Part shown: piece after piece, positions 60,939 to 64,000 of the stretch
How the letters are laid out: every line of letters starts with the position of its first letter
Position numbering within the stretch: position 1 is the stretch's first letter
Source of the DNA: Nematostella vectensis
Taxonomy: Eukaryota > Cnidaria > Anthozoa > Actiniaria > Edwardsiidae
DNA: 64,000 nt
Direction: 5' to 3'
Assembly (NCBI RefSeq): GCF_932526225.1
Contig: NC_064043.1
Location: 7,307,501-7,371,500, forward strand
The notes under the pieces: model-generated
What the model was told of the DNA's origin: nothing
The model's input: the letters and a program-made list of their open reading frames with translations, nothing else
Database searches by the model: none
Program-made: the position numbers and the translations under genes

Positions 60939-63404
60939 CTAATGAGGTCGGTGGGACCACCAGATGAGATCCAGGTAGTGCGGCTCTGTTGAATAGATAA
61001 AAAAAGCTCAAACAATTACAACAGAGATCTAAAACCGGATTCATGCGTCGCGCTCTTATCTAGGCAAACGCAATTACTTGGATTTACCAAATGAACACCT
61101 CAAAGACTGAGTTAGTTATATTAGGACGCGCGCTGTCGTGGCCACCAAGCCCATTGGCACGCGAGAATAGTAGTTTTGATAAACAGTAACTTAATAGCTA
61201 TAATACGAGTCGTCCGCCGTATTTGTGCACTAAACACATCTGCTACATGGTGGTTATTTTGCAACTTTCAATGTGGTCACGGTAGCGCGCGTGGCAGTGT
61301 AAACTCAGCACAGCGCTGAGAATCGTCGATCATCCACTCCTTTGTTATTGTTCACAATTTAAAAATAAAACGTTTTTTTCTTTTTTTTTTTCTTCAAAAT
61401 AACAATTCGTGATTGAAGTCTGATAGTTTATTAACCACAATCGCTCACAACCTAATGAGCGCAATTGATTTAGTGCGACCCATGAAATAGGCCTTAGGAC
61501 TAAGCAACCTTAACAGAAAATGTGGTTATCATAATCAGGAGCGGATCTAGCTTTTCGCTAAAGGGGGGGGGGGGGGGGTTGGCTTAGTCAAAAAGGGGGA
61601 GGGGGTAGTTATTTTCTGTTATATATAGCTTTCTGGCAGCCCAAAGGAGGGGGGGGGGGGGTAAACCCCTAAACCCTCCACCTAGATCCGCTACTGATAA
61701 TCATCATTAACCTGATTTTATAGTTTCTTCATTGCTTTCTGGTGTCCGTGGGGCCACATACCTATCACAGTTATCGATAGGATAATAGCACAGCAAAGCT
61801 CACACATCTTTTGAATGAAAATGTCCTCATGTTTACGTACCTGTTTGTGGATTTATCTCACCATGTCGAATCAGGAAATCTAGCACGACCAGCGCGCAGT
61901 TCGGTTTGAATTCATTCGTGATTATCTTTTCTTTGACCTACCGAAAAAGAGTTGTAGTATTGCATTATCAATTATCCCTTGTAAAATCATCTTAGGCTAA
62001 CTTTTTATCTTAGGCTAGCTTTTTTCAGCAGTGTGAAACAGTACATGACATACCACAGGCACCGAAGGCTTTAGCGTCCCGTGCTTACTCTAATGCCTGG
62101 TGCACACGAGTGACATAATGACATAGACGCGTGCACCCTTATATTCATATGTTCAAGTGTGAACGCCCAACATAACATAAACATAACGACATAAGAGAAA
62201 AATCATTTTTTTTCTTTTTCTTTTATATCATTATGGCCATGTCGGCCTTAAAAGAGTGTGCGCGCCTACGTTGTTATGTCGTCATGTCACTTGTGTGCAC
62301 TAGGCATACGTAGGTATTTCATGGGTAGCGCCCTAAGGCATCTGATAACCAGGAAGACGCACTTAGTGGAACCCCGTTAATAAGGGCATCTTTTGGGACA
62401 AAAAGAACTCATCATTACCGGATTAGCCACATTGTCATCAGTTTACTTCTGGTCGATTACGTAACAATCTCCGATGATTTTTAACGGAAAACTCGAAAAA
62501 TATTTCAAAATATTGAAAGCAGTGTGTCTATTGGAAGGTTCTTTGAGGATGTGATTGATAAATTAGAGCGGATGGCCTATTAGATATCTTGGATTCTAAT
62601 AGATTCTTTTGTCTTTTAACAGTTGAGGTTTCCGTTGGACCTACGGAAGTAAACTGGTGACAATGCGGCTTTAAGGGACTTCAGGGTTTTCACTCCATGA
62701 TGGAAATTCCGTGGGGGATCCTTCGTTGGGGGACCTAAGTATTGGACTTTTTTGGGTCAGAGGTTTTACTCTTGCGCACACAAATTTCCATTTTTCGGAA
62801 CATGGTTACCTTGTCAATGGGCCAGCAGTAGAAATCGCTCACTTCCCCATCATTCACACTTGGTGTAAAGTCCTCCGGCAGACAAAGATCGTAAATAAAT
62901 TGCACCCCGGGAAAAAGACCTTTCTCGGTCTCGAACGTAAAACTGCAAGAAGGATATTGCATTAAGATAAAACTATTTCCAAGAAATAACAATGTGGATG
63001 TTTATCTCGAAACGCAAATATGTGTATTAAGGACTTCTGAAATTTCTAGCACTGGATTATTTAGGCGGACATACTTTTCATGTTCACTTTTGTAGAGCTA
63101 AAAAGGATACTTGAGCTCAAACGATATCCAAAATAGGTAAACTCGAAGAGCTAAGAAATCAAGTACTTTTTTCTCATATCTTCTACCTGTGAATCCTAGT
63201 ACTAGGTCATCTACGCCCTAAAAGCAAGAAACATGAGGTGTTTTGCCAACCTTATTAAGCTTCCTTTGTGTCCCTATATTCTCACCTAACTGAGCCAACG
63301 GGCACCGCGTGGCGCGCAATGTGTTCTGGGACTGATGCCTCTTCTTTACATTCTTTGATCAAGGTTTCTGTGATTGTTGAGCTATATGTAATGCCACCTG
63401 CAGC
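60939..63404 (-). CDS. Nudix hydrolase of the DUF4743/YJR142W type, 3' part, 4 exons
   Basis: Minus-strand exons 63404-63286, 62942-62810, 61937-61841 and 60985-60939 join in phase and end at TAG (60941-60939). The first carries the Nudix box core KECKEEASV after AAGGITYSS. The later exons show [31 protein letters not shown] and a terminal [14 protein letters not shown]. This pattern fits the eukaryotic family of yeast YJR142W and plant NUDX20/24, Nudix enzymes linked to hydrolysis of damaged thiamine diphosphate. The N-terminal DUF4743-type half is not visible: the visible part begins in phase 0 and the rest must lie beyond 64000. The gene is convergent with HIRIP3. Confidence 0.85.
61536..61696. 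mobile_element. MITE with GCGGATCTAG termini
   Basis: CAGGAGCGGATCTAG at the left is mirrored by CTAGATCCGCTACTG at the right, with ATAAT on both flanks (61531-61535, 61697-61701) as a possible 5-bp TSD. Two G-runs of 12-18 nt fill the interior. It lies in the last intron of the Nudix gene. Confidence 0.65.
62093..62307. mobile_element. Probable MITE with ATGCCTGGTGCACACGAG termini
   Basis: ATGCCTGGTGCACACGAGTG at the left is mirrored by CACTTGTGTGCACTAGGCAT at the right. Similarity continues through GACATAATGACAT. It lies in an intron of the Nudix gene. No clear TSD. Confidence 0.6.
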
Positions 63405-63589
63405 CTGGAAAAGAACATGGAAATTGTCAACATTGCTGATGGTCATAATAATGTCCTAAAGAAAAATATCCCAAGATGGCCTGACCAATCGGATGCGAGC
63501 CCGAATGACAAATCTCAACCGAATTTTTGTTTGTGATTAGGGAGATAATTGGCGGCGGCATGATATGGGGGTCGGAGTCGGGAGTAGTA

Positions 63590-63916
63590 CACTCTTTTTT
63601 ATGAAAACCTTTTTAATAAAAACGTCCAGGCTGAGATTTCGCCAAATTCTAAGAACATGCCGAGGCTCAGATTGCAGAAACATTTAATTTTTTAGTCCTG
63701 ATGCGTTCTTAAATGCAAAATCAAATTGTGCTTATAGCAACAACCTTATTATTGCTATTGATTATTAGCGTAATTCTCTTTTTGATAATTCATTGAGTAT
63801 TATATTTTTATATACACTAAAATTTAAGAACATCGTCAAGAACATATTCAGCCTTAGATTGTCCCAAAAATAAGAACGGCCGCTGGTAAATTGGACGTTC
63901 TTATAACAAAAGAGTG
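63590..63916. mobile_element. Probable TA-flanked MITE with CACTCTTTT termini
   Basis: CACTCTTTTTTATGAAAA at the left is mirrored by TTATAACAAAAGAGTG at the right; AACGTCCA also recurs in both arms. TA lies directly outside each end (63588-63589, 63917-63918), consistent with a Tc1/mariner-type target. It is upstream of the visible Nudix exons on the minus strand, probably in an intron. Confidence 0.6.
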
Positions 63917-64000
63917 TATTCAAAGTTAATAGTAATTATTTTTGAAGAAACTGAGGCATTTTGCGCTCAAAAATTCAAAACTTCTCTTGAAAAGTATGCC

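Overview
This window looks like nuclear DNA of an invertebrate animal. An anthozoan cnidarian (sea anemone-like) is my best guess, but I could not test this. Supporting signs are AT-rich sequence, GT-AG introns, secreted ShKT-domain modules, a single-exon rhodopsin-type GPCR, and a dense load of short non-autonomous DNA transposons (MITEs) and minisatellites. No operon, CRISPR array, rRNA or tRNA gene was recognised.

Layout. 0-12.5 kb: apparently gene-poor; it holds a 48-bp minisatellite (391-939), a hairpin (3209-3297) and a few unsupported exon-like reading frames. 12.8-15.5 kb (+): three-exon F-box/LRR gene. 19.5-20.6 kb (+): intronless class A GPCR, followed by a degenerate tandem repeat. 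20.6-31 kb: repeat-rich, with a hAT-like MITE, two elements with perfect 9-bp target-site duplications (TSDs), a CRE-motif tandem repeat and an (AGAC)n microsatellite. 31.1-36.7 kb: a signal-peptide exon (-), an array of about 89 copies of a 29-bp unit, and two direct copies of a 1.2-1.5 kb segment flanking both. 38.1-44.1 kb (-): a six-exon gene for a secreted protein with two ShKT domains and a small Cys-rich module, all introns in phase 1. 46.9-52.5 kb (-): complete 15-exon TTC38. 52.95-59.55 kb (+): complete seven-exon HIRIP3, head-to-head with TTC38 across a 453-bp shared promoter. 60.9-63.4 kb (-): the last four coding exons of a Nudix hydrolase of the DUF4743/YJR142W type, running off the right edge and convergent with HIRIP3.

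The genes are housekeeping or single-function loci, not a pathway. TTC38 and HIRIP3 probably share regulation through their bidirectional promoter. All gene models were assembled by eye from splice sites, reading phase and remembered family features; no alignment was run.

The most unusual signals are: (1) the 29-bp array, whose every unit carries a consensus 5' splice site on the minus strand, directly upstream of a minus-strand signal-peptide exon; (2) two elements with 9-bp TSDs and long inverted repeats, suggesting Mutator-type non-autonomous transposons, one with NRF1-like motifs in both arms; (3) a phase-1 exon-shuffled secreted ShKT gene; (4) a pre-miRNA-like hairpin in HIRIP3 intron 4; (5) a MITE 12 nt inside a TTC38 splice donor.
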